Shown piece by piece: positions 12,036 to 23,947 of a stretch of 64,000 nucleotides of DNA (positions are counted from its first letter, which is position 1; every line of letters starts with the position of its first letter). The stretch is taken from NCBI GenBank assembly GCA_021018815.1, contig JAITYX010000053.1:1488001-1552000 (forward strand), in the 5' to 3' direction. Under the pieces are notes generated by a model. The model made no database searches. It saw only the letters and a program-made list of their open reading frames with translations, and was not told the DNA's origin. The translations under genes and the position numbers were made by a program. This DNA comes from Talinum fruticosum. Taxonomy: Eukaryota > Streptophyta > Magnoliopsida > Caryophyllales > Talinaceae.

Positions 12036-13601
12036 AATCACTTATTAAGAGGGTGAAAATTAAAAATCTAAATCGTGAGTTTTTATCCCTTTTGCATTAG
12101 GAATTTTGCATTTATGCGACCTTGAACATAGTTTTTTTGGACCTATAGGCTTCAACCCTTATGAACCTTTTTTGGAGAGATCGAATCATTATCTTGGTGG
12201 CTCCACTCGACTTAACATTGAGATGTGATTAGTATCCACTCATAGCATGCTTTCTTGATTCTTGATCGAGGAGCATTGATTATTCAAGTACCACTATTCA
12301 TCCCATAGGAGATGAAATTTTCAGATTATGAGTCACCATGTTTATCTTACCTAGAATTACCTTGTAGACATAAAATCTTAGTGATCTAGGTGTGCCTATT
12401 TTTATTTGCATGCTTGAATGAGTGTGGATGTTTTTATTATTTAACATTCTTTTCCCGAGTCTTTAGCTTAGTAAGTTAGGAAAAATTGGTTAGATAAATA
12501 ATCATTGCATTGGTGCAAAAATAAAACATAATAATAAATCCACTTGAGTCGATCTATTTTGTGCATTTTAGCCAAAGTCAAAATTTTCCTCTCCCCTTAA
12601 GGCTAGTCCATTTTTGTATTTTCTGAGTCAATCTATTAGGTTCTAGTCTCGGTCAAATAAAGTTTCAAAAGCGGGCAAAATCCGATTGGTTGTGATCGGC
12701 GCTAGCCCACCATCTTTTCCTCGGGTGGGTTTTCTCCACTGGACTCGCTTTCTGGTTTCTTTAGGTTGTAAGTTTAATTTTTTTACATTTCTCATCATAA
12801 TTGAATTTGATTTATTTTTGCATTTTTAGCCGATTAAAATTCATCTTAATTAAGGTTAGTTCATTTTTTCGCCAATTAAAATTCATCTCAATTAAGGTGA
12901 GTCCATTTTTTTGCTTTTTAGCCAATTAAAATTCATGTCAATTAAGGTGAGTATATTTTTGCCTTTTTAACCAAATTAAATTCTCCTCAATTACGGTGAA
13001 TTAATTTTTTGCATTTTTAGCCAAATTAAATTCATCTAAATTAAGTTGAGTTCATTTTTTTTTTACTTTACCTAATTAAAATTCATCTCAATTACAGTGA
13101 GTCCATGATTTCATTTTTTAGCAAAATTAAATTAATCTTAATAAAAATGAGTACATTATTACATTTTTTAGCCAAATTAAATTCATCTCAATTAAGGTGA
13201 GTCCATTATTGGATTTTTAGCCAAATAAAATAATTGTTCCATCTTTTCCCATTTGGGTCGGCCCATCTCCATCTGTCATTTTGCATTTTTTTGGTCGGTC
13301 TGCATTTTTATGTTCATCTAAAACTAAAGAGCATAACATTTTTTTTTTTATAGAATTGGTCTTTCCTTGGGTCTAACACTTAAGTCCCTTCTCCCTAAAA
13401 GCTTGTTTCCTCTAGTTGGTCCTAAGCACTTATCCTTTTAGGTTGCGAGAATAGGGAAGCCTTTCACAATTGGGTTTCATTGGAATCTGCGTACTAGACT
13501 ATTTAAACAACTAGGTAAAGATTCCACTTCAACATCGTTACGTTCAACACCATCCCCATCAACTCCGGTGTGACCAAAGTCAACAAACTTAACACCGGTA
13601 C
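12036..13601 (+). other. A/T-rich leader of the gypsy-like element
   Basis: There is no convincing gene here. The stretch after the primer site is A/T-rich untranslated leader, with the minisatellite at 12820-13236 inside it, and then mixed sequence up to the LINE insertion point. A long leader between primer site and gag is normal for Tat/Ogre-type elements, which supports but does not prove the assignment. Confidence 0.4.
12820..13236 (+). repeat. minisatellite, ~55-60 bp unit, about 7 imperfect copies
   Basis: Units share the core 'ttagccaaattaaattcat' followed by 'ctcaattaaggtgagt' and 'cattttttgca'. Copies begin near 12826, 12869, 12917, 12969, 13018, 13067, 13118 and 13168. They differ by substitutions and by the length of the T run. 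Array position in a gypsy leader fits the variable tandem repeats known in Ogre-type elements. It is A/T-rich and has no coding meaning. Confidence 0.85.
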
Positions 13602-13899
13602 GTTTTACATCAGTTCTTTTTTTTTTTTGGTAAGAATTTAAGTAATTTCATTACCAAAACACATCGGCCCTAACACTGTCGGGGTTAATAACATGCTAAG
13701 CATACTGTTGTGAATGGAAATCAATCCAGCCATGCTTTACACAATTTGTATTGCCCCCCTTTACTAAGAAAATGAAACCGCATCCTCGTAGTGTCTTTAG
13801 TCCTTGTAAATGTCCTGCTTGTTTCTAGATTCTTATGACTGAAAACCTTGTCATTTCTCGCCCTTCAAATTGCATAGAACATAGCTGCTATTGTCGTTC

Positions 13900-16800
13900 T
13901 TGTGAAGCGGACGATCCGCCTTGGTTCCTGTAGGTGCTTGCAGTAAATAGAGGAGTTGTCTATGTGTTTGTGTACTGCGGTTGAGCTGAAGCCACTTGGG
14001 TTACCTATTGTCTTACCTCTATAGCATAGACACATTCAAAGAGGATGTGTTATGTAGTCTCCGGTTCGTTTAAGCATACGGGGCAATTACATCCACATTA
14101 TCCACATACTGCCTAACTTTTTCATAACTTGTAGCCTTTCCTTCATTATGAGCCACATAATGAAGTGAAGACTCAAACCGCTTTTAAGATTGTTTTACGA
14201 GTCGAAACTAGACTCGGTCATACAAAGTCATTTCTAAATTCCATCTAGGATTCAGATTTATATTGAGTCTATCTCGTGTTAAAGTTTTGATTTCAAGTCA
14301 TTCCTCGCACCTTAGAATATTTGCTAAGTTGAGAGATCACTTATTCTGTGGTTTCGATATTATTCGTGCATATCTTTGATTGACTCAGATTACGTCATTT
14401 AGATTCCGAGTCACAGTCATCACTCGAAATACTTCATATTTCTAGATTCATTCACTCGATATTCTTATTCGACTTGAACGTATGATAGTTCAACAGATGA
14501 TAAAATTTGAGTCATTAGACTCGGAATATGTCTATTCGTTTCGACCCGGATAATTATTGCTTGAATATTTTATTTATTATATTATCTGCGTCTAACAATG
14601 GACCAAAGTATTTTTATACTTTGAGAACCACAAGTTGACTTGCTTTTGTAGATTACTTGTTCGAAGCAATCATGATTTTTAAGCTACAAAATCAACCGAG
14701 CTCGGATGTCTAATCGCCAGCCAATAGGAGCCGTTTTCCTACTTCTAGTCAAAGCCCCATACACTCGCATCGAAGTCTGTCTGCTACCATAATTGGAAAT
14801 CTGAAAGCACCATACTCAACGGCAACTTGCACCATACTTCTCGGATTACGCAAGTGGTTTTGGGACTTCCAAGAAGAATGAAGACCGTTACTTCAACGTT
14901 TATACCTCAACGAGTATTTTCTGAAAGACTCGGAAAATCACTCAAAACGGTCACTACGGGTCCTCTACTAAGAAGATGGACTTAACGGCTACTTTGCCTG
15001 GATATCTATAAAAAGAAGCCAACGTACAAGACTTGAAGATAAGAGAAAAAACCATACATATTGTCAATACACGAACTTGTGCAAAGCATTCTTGTAACCA
15101 TTCTTAGTCTTCAAACTTACAACTCCTACTCGTAATTCCGTATATTCCGAGTTGTAAGAGCTTGTACTTAGATACAAACAAAAACTCATCTTACTTTACG
15201 AGTAAGGGTCCCTTGACTAAGCTGTAAGGGTTAACTCAGCTTAGTTGTCCCTAGCTGTAAAGGGTATCTCGGCTAGGAAGTACTAGATCGGATAAGGGAA
15301 CTTCGAGTCTAGGAAAAACTTGTAAGAGTTGTCTAAGGGAGCAGCTCGGGTTCCGTCAAGTTCACGGTATTTTGTGGACTCAAAATAGTGGATTTGACTT
15401 CGTGCTTGGATTAGCACGGTCCGTGGTTTTCTGCCTCGGGAGGGTTTCCACGTAAATCTCCGAGTGTTCACTTTCCGAGCTCATTCTAGACCCGGACTTT
15501 CTTAAGTCTGTATTACGAGTGACTATTGTCGACTCCCAAACAGAGTCGGAATTCACTTCTACTTCTATTCCGAGCCAAATAGCTTAATTTTCTAAGAAAT
15601 TCTTGATCACCCTATTCACCCCCTCGAGGGTGACTTTACCTCTCCAAGAGCGAACTTTCATGAAGGATTGTTTTAGTTGGTTACTGGGGTTTTACACAAC
15701 CTTTGCCCATGATACCATCCCGGTAGCTATAATAGATATTTGTATTCCACCTTAGCTTTATACATGATCATTGTATTTGTATTTATCAAGCAATTCCGCA
15801 TAGCATGCCCCATTTGGTATCCGACTTTGACCAGTTTCTTTAGGTACCAACAACAATCGGGCTTGGGGCTGAACCTTTCCCAAGGCACATGTTTTAGATA
15901 TCTAGCGTGGATCCATCTAACCTACAAGATATCTTTCTTTCCTACAACAGCCCATGCATGTTTAGCTATTATGGCCTTATTCCATATCTCAAAGTTCTTC
16001 AAGCCAAGTCCTCCAGGTTTCTTTGGTAGCCAAATTTGGTCCCAAGCAACAAGTGGTCTTCTAGTGTATAAATTTGTTCCCGCCTAAAAAAATTCTTGCA
16101 AATAGTTGTGATTTTCTTCACAATCGCTTGTGGATTGACAAAGTTAGAAGCCCATAAACCGTAAACCCCCATTACCATACTCGTTGATTAAAGTAATCCC
16201 GCCTACATATGACATATGCTTGCTTTTCCAAGGTCTAATTTTGGCAACTATTTTTTCCACTAGTGTTTGGCACTCGAGCTTGAAAATCGCACTGCAGTAA
16301 TAGGCACTCCAAGATATCCAAAAGGGACCTTTCTTGTAGTGAAACCAATCAACTTCAACAAATCATCCTTTTCAGTCTTACTCCTGCAATCACCATTTCG
16401 ATTTATACAAGTTAATGCTCATACTAGATGCTGCAGCAAAATTGTGAAAAGCTTGGACTAGGTATTGAAATGAATTTTTGTTAGCTTCAGTAGAACAAGA
16501 GGAGGTCATCTGTAAATGACAATTGGCACAACTTTATTTCTTTAAATCTTATGTGCTAGCTAAATTGTGCACCTTGAATTTGCAACTTGGTATATCTATT
16601 AAAAGTCTTCATGACCAAGACAAAAAGTAGAGGTGATATCGGATCACCTTTTCTTAAGCCTCTATTGCCTTTGAAATAACCATGGATATCCCCATTGATA
16701 ACTATAGAGAAGTAAGCATTTTGGAGGCACACCATAACCTCTGTTTACGAACTTCGTGGAAATTTGAGCCCTTTCAAGGTTCTCTCTACAAATCCATGAT

Positions 16801-17622
16801 GCATAGAGTCATATGCTTTTTCAAATCAAGTTTCATTATGCATAGAGCAGGGCCCCCTTCCTATTGTACCCTCTTGTGAGTTCTTGACACAACATGACAT
16901 TGTGTACCTCTTGTGAGTTCTTGACACAACATGACATTGTGTACCAGTTCCCTCCACGGGATAAAGGCATACTAGTTTTGATTAACCAAATAATGTAGCA
17001 AAGTTTTCAATCTTGTGGATAACAGTTTAGATATGCACTTGTAGAGCACCGAGTAGTAAGCTACAGGTCTAAAATCTCTCGTTTCCTAAGGGCATGCCAC
17101 TTTGGGTATGAGCACCAGGTTGGTATGACAGATTTGCTTAACAATTTTATTTGTTATGAAAAACTCTTGAATTGTGACAGATCATATGGGAACCAACTTC
17201 TTTCCAACACCGCTTAAAAAACCACTATTGAAGCCATCGGGGCATGGTGATTTTTGTCGGGAATGTTGAACATGGCTTGTTGAATTTCTTCCATGTGAAA
17301 GGAAGACACAAAGCTATCTGCTTCTCTATGTCGAGGGTTGCTCTATATTGAAAGATTTCATCTCTGCAGAGAATCTTACATTGTCTTTGTGCTCCCTAAC
17401 ATATTCTGAAAATAGTTGACCATATGTGTATTAACTACATCTCTACCTTTGATTCTTGCCCTTTCACATTGTAAGGAATGGATAAAGTTCATCTGTCTTC
17501 ATTGCTTCACTATGGATAAAAAGAGCTTTGAATTTATATTGCCCCAGATTAACCTAATCAACTTTACTTTGTTGTTTCATTAACTCCTTTGAAGCCTCCA
17601 AGGCTTTGATGTAGTCTACCCT
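13900..17622 (-). pseudogene. LINE ORF2, reverse transcriptase and zinc-binding tail
   Basis: Reading downwards from 17622: linker EASKELMKQQSKV (about 17600), RT entry block SPCPDGFNSGF (about 17240), DFRPVAYYSVLYKCISK (about 17080-17000), GNRGLRKGDPISPL (about 16670-16630) and the catalytic FTDD at 16516-16505 (usually FADD). Then comes the WLPKKPGGLGLKN and WNKAIIAKHAW block (about 16030-15930), which is the start of the RT-linked zinc-binding domain, and after the solo LTR a CPVCLNEPETT block at about 14090. The enzyme would prime cDNA synthesis at nicked target DNA. Multiple stops and frameshifts make it non-functional. Confidence 0.88.
14166..15660 (+). mobile_element. solo copia LTR inside the LINE (TSD TGAAG)
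   Basis: It starts TGAAGACTCAAACC and ends GAGCGAACTTTCA, the termini of the copia LTRs in this window. TGAAG stands directly on both sides (14161-14165 and 15661-15665), a perfect five-base duplication. It carries TATAAAAAGAAGCC at about 15008 and the usual U5 blocks ('agtactagatcgg', 'ccctattcacccc'). No gag or pol is present, so it is a solo LTR made by recombination. The LINE zinc-binding domain continues on either side. Confidence 0.93.
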
Positions 17623-19105
17623 TGAAGACTCAAGCTCGAACTTATATCATTTTGAGTACTATGAAGGACTCGTGTACAAACCTCATTCCTCCTACGTTTT
17701 GATTACAAGTCATTCGAATAGAAACTATTGCATATGATTTCATTCGATTCCGATCGACTCGTAAATCACATTCTTGTTCATCAACTCACGCTGATGCTTC
17801 TTAGTCACTCGGACACTACTTAGATTTATATCATGTTCAAACAAACTCTCTATCACTTTTAATCTAAGTTCGACATCATATTCTGAATCGAAGTGAATTA
17901 AAGCGTTAATTCAACTTTCTAAGTCAGCATGTTTGTTTGAAATGTATTTGTCTAAGATCAAGCACTTATACTCCGATATTGTCTTTTTAACTTGATCTTT
18001 CCTAAGACTCGACTTTGATGGAATTTGAGTATAATGAATATTAGACTCAATAAATTCCACTCTTCTAGGCCTCGAGATAATTATGCACTTAATTATCTTA
18101 ATTAATTTATTATCCGTGCCTAATCTTGGATCACAGTATTTTTACTTTGAGAACCCAAATTTGTTTACTTTTGTAGGTTATCTAAACGAGGTTATCCTAT
18201 TTTTCGAATTACAAAAGTAACCTAGGTTTCAAGTTATCAATCACCGATAGACAAGGCTTTTCTACTTCGAACAGGGCTCGGACGCCGTGTCGTGGTTGTC
18301 TATTTCTAAAACTGGAAATCTTTAATGCTAAGCTCAATGGTGGTTTCTACCCTACCTTTCGAGACACCACCAGTGGATTGGGACATCTCAAGGAGTCAAT
18401 AGGCTGTTGCACAACGTTCACATCTCGACGGATTTTTCTAAGCGACTCGGAACAACCGTTAAACAATCACGAAGGACTTCTATTCGGAAGGTAGTCACAG
18501 CGGCTAATCTCCTTGGTCATCTATAAATAGAAGCCAACTCTCAAGACTTGAAGATTTCTGGAATTATTGTCAATACACATTACTTAAGCGAAAGTCTTTG
18601 TATTCATACTCAATCTTCTACTTACAACTCCCGACTTGTTATTCATATTTTCCGAGTTGTCGGGTCTTGTAATCAGTCACATACTCTTTCTTACTCTCTA
18701 AGTAAGATCCCTTGACTAAGGTGTAAGGGTTAACTCTGCTCGGTTGTCCTTAGTCTGTAAAGGTTACCTCGGTTAGGAAGTACTAGATCGGATAAGGCAA
18801 CTTCGACTCCGGGAAAATCTGTAAGGAATTGTTTAAGGGAGCAATTCAGGCTGAGTCAATCTGCTGTATTTTGTGGATTGAAAATAGTGGATTTGACTTG
18901 GTGCTTGGACTAGCACTGGTCGTGGTTTTCTACCCCAGGATGGTTTCCACCTAAATCCGAGTTCATACTTTTCCGAGTCCAATCTAGACTCGGATCGCCT
19001 TGATTATCCTTTTCAAGCTTGAATCTTCCAAGTTTGTTAAAATTTCCTTATCACCCTATTCACCCCCTCTAGGGTGACTAAGACTCTCTAAGAGCAAACT
19101 TTCAA
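17623..19105 (+). repeat. 5' LTR of copia D
   Basis: TGAAGACTCAAGCTCG...CAAACTTTCA, 1483 bp, pairs with the 3' LTR at 45320-46806. The TATA box in ATCTATAAATAGAAGCC lies near 18521. R-U5 holds the 'agtactagatcggataagg' and 'cacccctctagggtgac' blocks shared by all LTRs of the family. The two LTRs show scattered substitutions and small indels against each other, so the insertion is older than B's. Confidence 0.92.
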
Positions 19106-19107
19106 TT

Positions 19108-19119
19108 GGTATTAGAGCC
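19108..19119 (+). promoter_or_regulatory. primer-binding site of copia D
   Basis: TGGTATTAGAGC starts two bases after the LTR. The standard copia site complementary to initiator-Met tRNA is TGGTATCAGAGC, so there is one C-to-T change, as expected from methylated-C decay. Confidence 0.85.
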
Positions 19120-19164
19120 TAACCTTTCAGAAAGGATCTAACAATCTAAAGGTCTAAAGATCAA

Positions 19165-19849
19165 ATGGCTCGGAACAATAGAGAGTTCGATGAAGGAAGA
19201 TCTTCCAGCAGACCACTAAAGTTTAAAGGATCAAATTTTGTACACTTGGAAGAAGCTCATGGAATGCTTTCTACTCGATCACGATGAAGATGTATGGAAC
19301 ATCATATAAGAGGGCAACTACATTCCAATGAAGATGGAAGATACAAGACCCGTGCCTAAAGCAAAGTTCGAGTACACCATCGAAGAGGCGAAAAGTTCGG
19401 AAAGAACTTTAAAGCGATGAACATTCGATGTGCACCATCAGCTCGGAAGAATACAATAGAGTGTCAGCTTGTGACACAGCCAAAGATGTATGGGACACTC
19501 TTTTCAACACATATGAAGGAACAAGCCAAGTAAGACAAGTAAAGATAAGTTAATATCTTCAAAAATACGAGTTGTTCAAGATGGAGCTAGAAGAAAACAT
19601 CACTCGGATGTTCATCCGCTTCACTAAGATTACAAATAATCTCAAATCTTTGGGTAGAAAGATTTCCCATGAAGAGATGTGCAGAAAAATTCTAAGAAGT
19701 CTACCCAAGAGAAGATAGGGTCCCAAGGTGACAGCCATCGAGGAAGCTCATAACCTCTCACTACTAAAGCCAAACGAACCGATTGGGAAGCTACTTACCC
19801 ATGAAATCCATCCGGAAGAAGAGGATGCCGAGGTCGGCACTAAAAAGAA
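19165..19849 (+). pseudogene. copia D gag, 5' part (split by element B)
   Basis: The start ATG at 19165 (MARNNREFDEG) corresponds to B's gag start at 23948. The region carries the UBN2-type gag core: FNTYEGTSQV-like sequence at about 19505, the QYLQKYELFKMELEEN-like stretch at about 19550-19595, FIRFTKITNNLKSLG at about 19614-19655 and PKVTAIEEAHNLSLLKP at about 19720-19770. Gag forms the virus-like particle. The frame is interrupted by a stop in the pre-core part and by indels. Element B cuts it at 19850, and the gag reading resumes at 33156 (KKNITLKA). Confidence 0.82.
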
Positions 19850-22800
19850 TGAAGACTCGGACAATGCTCAATACCTTTCCGAGTTATGTAAAAGGAATCA
19901 GGTATTACAAGTTCATACATATAGAGTTTTGATTCCAAGGCATTCTCGGTATCGCGAAACTTCTTTGAGGAAAATAGTATCTTCTCTTAGTAATACGGCT
20001 TTCACTTAATGCACTTATTGCGTTTTCGTAAGCGACTTGAAAACCGGTTCTTTATTCCGAGTTCTTCTTCACTCGGATTTATCACGTTTTGAATATACCA
20101 AGTACTCTTACTTCATTTCATGCTTAGTCTATATCGAGTTATCTCACTCGATATTTCTTATGGAACTTGCTCTATCACTTAGACTAAGTCGGATGAAATT
20201 CGAGTATCATGGACATTGGACTCAGAAAATTCCATTTCGTTTCGACTCGGATAAATAGTTGCTTAATTATTATAATTATTTTATTATCTCGTGTCTAATC
20301 TTGGGCCAAAGTATTCTATACTTTGAGAACCAAAATTAATTTACTTTTGTAGGTTATTCATTCGAGGATACACCTTTTTCAAACCACAAAAGTAATCGGC
20401 TTCGAACGTCAAATCACCAGCGAGACATGGCTCTTCACCTTCCCCGCTCCAGTCCCGTAAGATTGTGTCGAAGTCGCTCTGTTTTCATATCCGAAAACCT
20501 GAACGCTAAGCTTAACGGTGGTTTCCACCTCATTTTTCAAGACACTACCGATGGTTTTGGGACTTCCAAGAGAGTTAAACCGTTGTCCACCGTTCATATT
20601 TCAACGGATACTTTCGAGTGACTCAAAAAGCCTCTATCAACGGTCACGAAGACTCTTGGTCGCGAGATGAAGATAACGGCTACTCGATCCGGTTATCTAT
20701 AAATAGAAGCCACTTCACAAGAGTTGAAGATTGCCGAATCTATTGTTAATACACATACGTGAGAAAAGTGTAGGTTATTCATTCGAGGATACACCTTTTT
20801 CAAACTACAAAAGTAACCTGGCTTCGAACGTCAAATCACCAGCGAGACATGGCTCTTCACCTTCCCTCGCTCCGAGTCCTAGAAGATTGTGTCGAAGTCG
20901 TCTGTTTTCATATCCGAAAACTGAACGCTAAGCTTAACGGTGGTTTCCACCTCATTTTTCAAGACATTACCGATGGTTTTGGGACTTCCAAGAGAGTTAA
21001 ACCGTTGTCCACCGTTCATATTTCAACGGATACTTTCCGAGTGACTCAAAAGCCTCTATCAACGGTCACGTAAGACTCTTGGTCAGCGAGATGAAGATAA
21101 CGGCTACTCAGTCCGGTTATCTATAAATAGAAGCCACTTCACAAGAGTTGAAGATTGCCGAATCTATTGTTAATACACATACGTGAGAAAAGTGTAGGTT
21201 ATTCATTCGAGGATACACCTTTTTCAAACCACAAAAGTAACCGGCTTCGTAACGTCAAATCACCAGCAGACATGGCTCTTCACCTTCCTCGCTCCAGTCC
21301 CGAAGATTGTGTCGAAGTCGTCTGCTTTTCATATCCGAAAACTGGAACGCTAAGCTTAACGGTGGTTTCCACCTCATTTTTCAAGACACTACCGATGGTT
21401 TTGGGACATCCAAGAGAGTTAAACCGTTGTCCACCGTTCATATTTCAACGGATACTTTCCGAGTGACTCAAAAGCCTCTATCAACGGTCACGTAAGACTC
21501 TTGGTCGCAGATGAAGATAACGGCTACTCGATCCGGTTATCTATAAATAGAAGCCACTTCACAAGAGTTGAAGATTGCCGAATCTATTGTTAATACACAT
21601 ACGTGAGAAAAGTGTAGGTTATTCATTCGAGGATACACCTTTTTCAAACCACAAAAGTAACCTGGCTTCGAACGTCAAATCACCAGCAGACATGGCTCTT
21701 CACCTTCCCCGCTCCAAGTCCTGAAGATTGTGTCGAAGTCGTCTATTTTCATATCCGAAAACTGAACGCTAAGCTTAACGGTGGTTTCCACCTCATTTTT
21801 CAAGACATTACCGATGGTTTTGGGACTTCCAAGAGAGTTAAACCGTTGTCCACCGTTCATATTTCAACGGATACTTTCGAGTGACTCAAAAAGCCTCTAT
21901 CAACGGTCACGAAGACTCTTGGTCAGCAGATGAAGATAACGGCTACTCGATCCGGTTATCTATAAATAGAAGCCACTTCACAAGAGTTGAAGATTGCCGA
22001 ATCTATTGTTAATACACATACGTGAGAAAAGTGTAGGTTATTCATTCGAGGATACACCTTTTTCAAACCACAAAAGTAACCTAGCTTCGAACGTCAAATC
22101 ACCAGCAGACATGGCTCTTCACCTTCCCTCGCTCCAGTCCTAGAAGATTGTGTCGAAGTCGTCTGCTTTTCATATCCGAAAACCGGAACGCTAAGCTTAA
22201 CGGTGGTTTCCACCTCATTTTTCAAGACACTACCGATGGTTTTGGGACTTCCAAGAGAGTTAAACCGTTGTCCACCGTTCATATTTCAACGGATACTTTC
22301 CGAGTGACTCAAAAAGCCTCTATCAACGGTCCACGAAGACTCTTGGTCAGCGAGATGAAGATGACGGCTACTCAGTCCGGTTATCTATAAATAGAAGCCA
22401 CTTCACAAGAGTTGAAGATTGCCGAATCTATTGTTAATACACATACGTGAGAAAAGTGTAGGTTATTCATTCGAGGATACACCTTTTTCAAACCACAAAA
22501 GTAACCGGCTTCGTAACGTCAAATCACCAGCAGACATGGCTCTTCACCTTCCTTGCTCCAGTCCCGTAAGATTGTGTCGGAAGTCGTCTGTTTTCATATC
22601 CGAAAACTCGGAACGCTAAGCTTAACGGTGGTTTCCACCTCATTTTTCAAGACACTACCGATGGTTTTGGGACTTCCAAGAGAGTTAAACCGTTGTCCAC
22701 CGTTCATATTTCAACGGATACTTTCCGAGTGACTCAAAAAGCCTCTATCAACGGTCACAGAAGACTCTTGGTCAGCAGATGAAGATAACGGCTACTCGGT

Positions 22801-23888
22801 CCGGTTATCTATAAATAGAAGCCACTTCACAAGAGTTGAAGATTGCCGAATCTATTGTTAATACACATACGTGAGAAAAGTGTAGGTTATTCATTCGAGG
22901 ATACACCTTTTTCAAACCACAAAAGTAACCTGGCTTCGTAACGTCAAATCACCAGCAGACATGGCTCTTCACCTTCCTTGCTCCGAGTCCCGGAAGATTG
23001 TGTCGAAGCCGTCTGTTTTCATATCCGAAAACTGGAACGCTAAGCTTAACGGTGGTTTCCACCTCATTTTTCAAGACACTACCGATGGTTTTGGGACTTC
23101 CAAGAGAGTTAAACCGTTGTCCACCGTTCATATTTCAACGGATACTTTCCGAGTGACTCAAAAGCCTCTATCAACGGTCACGAAGACTCTTGGTCAGCAG
23201 ATGAAGATGACGGCTACTCGGTCCGGTTATCTATAAATAGAAGCCACTTCACAAGAGTTGAAGATTGCCGAATCTATTGTTAATACACATACGTGAGAAA
23301 AGTCATTGTATTTACTTTCAATCTTCTACTTATAACTCCCACTCAGTATTTCATTACTTTCCGAGTTGTAAGGTCTTGTACTCGATTACAAACTCTTTCT
23401 TACATTCTTTGTAAGGTCCCTCGGCTAAGTCGTAAGGGTTAACTCAGCTTAGTTGTCCCTAGTCGTAAGGGTTATCTCAGCTAGGAAGTACTAGATCGGA
23501 TAAGGGAATTTCGAGTCTAGGAAAACTTGTATAGAGTTGTCTAAGGGAGCAACTCGGGTTCGACCGCTTCACGGTATTTTGTGGACTCCAAATAGTGGAT
23601 TGGACTTCGTGTCCGGATTGACACGGGCCGTGGTTTTCTGCCCCAGGAGGGTTTCCACGTAAAATCTAAGTATTATCTTTCCGAGTTCATTCTAGACTCG
23701 AGACAGCCTTACTACTCTTGTTCTTTCCGATTGATTGCTTTCGAGTCCAAGCTTTTCGACCCAGTTGATAGACTCGGAATCTATCTTCCTTTCTACCTCC
23801 GAGCAAAAGAGTGTGATTTCGCGAAAATTTCCTATCACCCTATTCACCCCCTCTAGGGTGACTCGGACTCTCCCCGAGCAACCCTTCA
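19850..23888 (+). repeat. 5' LTR of copia B, expanded to 4039 bp
   Basis: The LTR runs from TGAAGACTCGGACAATGC to GAGCAACCCTTCA. Its unique left part (19850-20348) and right part (23304-23888) match the 3' LTR closely. Between them lie seven tandem units instead of one. The left part has the U3 sequences with 'atttcttatggaactt' and 'actttgagaaccaaaatt'. The right part holds U5 with 'agtactagatcgg' and 'ccctattcaccccctctagg'. Because reverse transcription makes both LTRs alike, the size difference arose after integration, or one end was altered or misassembled. Confidence 0.92.
20349..23303 (+). repeat. seven-copy tandem array of a ~421-bp LTR promoter unit
   Basis: Units start at GTAGGTTATTCATTCGAGG: 20349, 20770, 21194, 21614, 22033, 22458 and 22882, the last ending at 23303. 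Lengths are 421, 424, 420, 419, 425, 424 and 422. Each unit has the upper U3 part, a TATA box in TCTATAAATAGAAGCCAC and the first ~70 bases after it, ending GAGAAAAGT. The array is therefore seven core promoters in head-to-tail order. Unit joints share GT between the upstream and downstream sequence, a 2-bp microhomology. Copies are almost identical, apart from small changes at a few fixed sites. The units also produce short ORFs on both strands (MALHLP..., MNGGQRF...), which are chance. Confidence 0.97.
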
Positions 23889-23890
23889 AT

Positions 23891-23902
23891 TGGTATCGAG
23901 CC
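23891..23902 (+). promoter_or_regulatory. primer-binding site of copia B
   Basis: TGGTATCGAGCC lies two bases after the 5' LTR. It is the initiator-Met tRNA site TGGTATCAGAGC with one base missing, which itself falls next to a CG. Confidence 0.82.
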
Positions 23903-23947
23903 TAGCCTTTCGGAAAGGATCTAACAATCCAAAGGTTTAAAGATCGG

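Larger units (their letters stand above)
13617..17622 (-). mobile_element. L1-type LINE, 3' half (split by copia D)
   Basis: On the minus strand this is the RT and C-terminal part of a plant L1-type LINE. It ends in a poly(A) tail, seen as 12 Ts at 13617-13628. The 5' half lies at 46807-49002 and copia D separates them. The flanks GTTTTACA (13602-13609, before the tail) and GTTTTACA (49003-49010, after the 5' end) are a likely target-site duplication. The full LINE would have been about 4.7 kb without the solo LTR at 14166-15660. The joint with the other half keeps the LINE frame once D and one five-base duplication are removed. Confidence 0.85.

Noticed and set aside
20349..23303. CRISPR-like array or satellite
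   Set aside because: Units are ~421 bp and directly abutting, without spacers. They are copies of an LTR promoter segment inside an LTR with its own target duplication.
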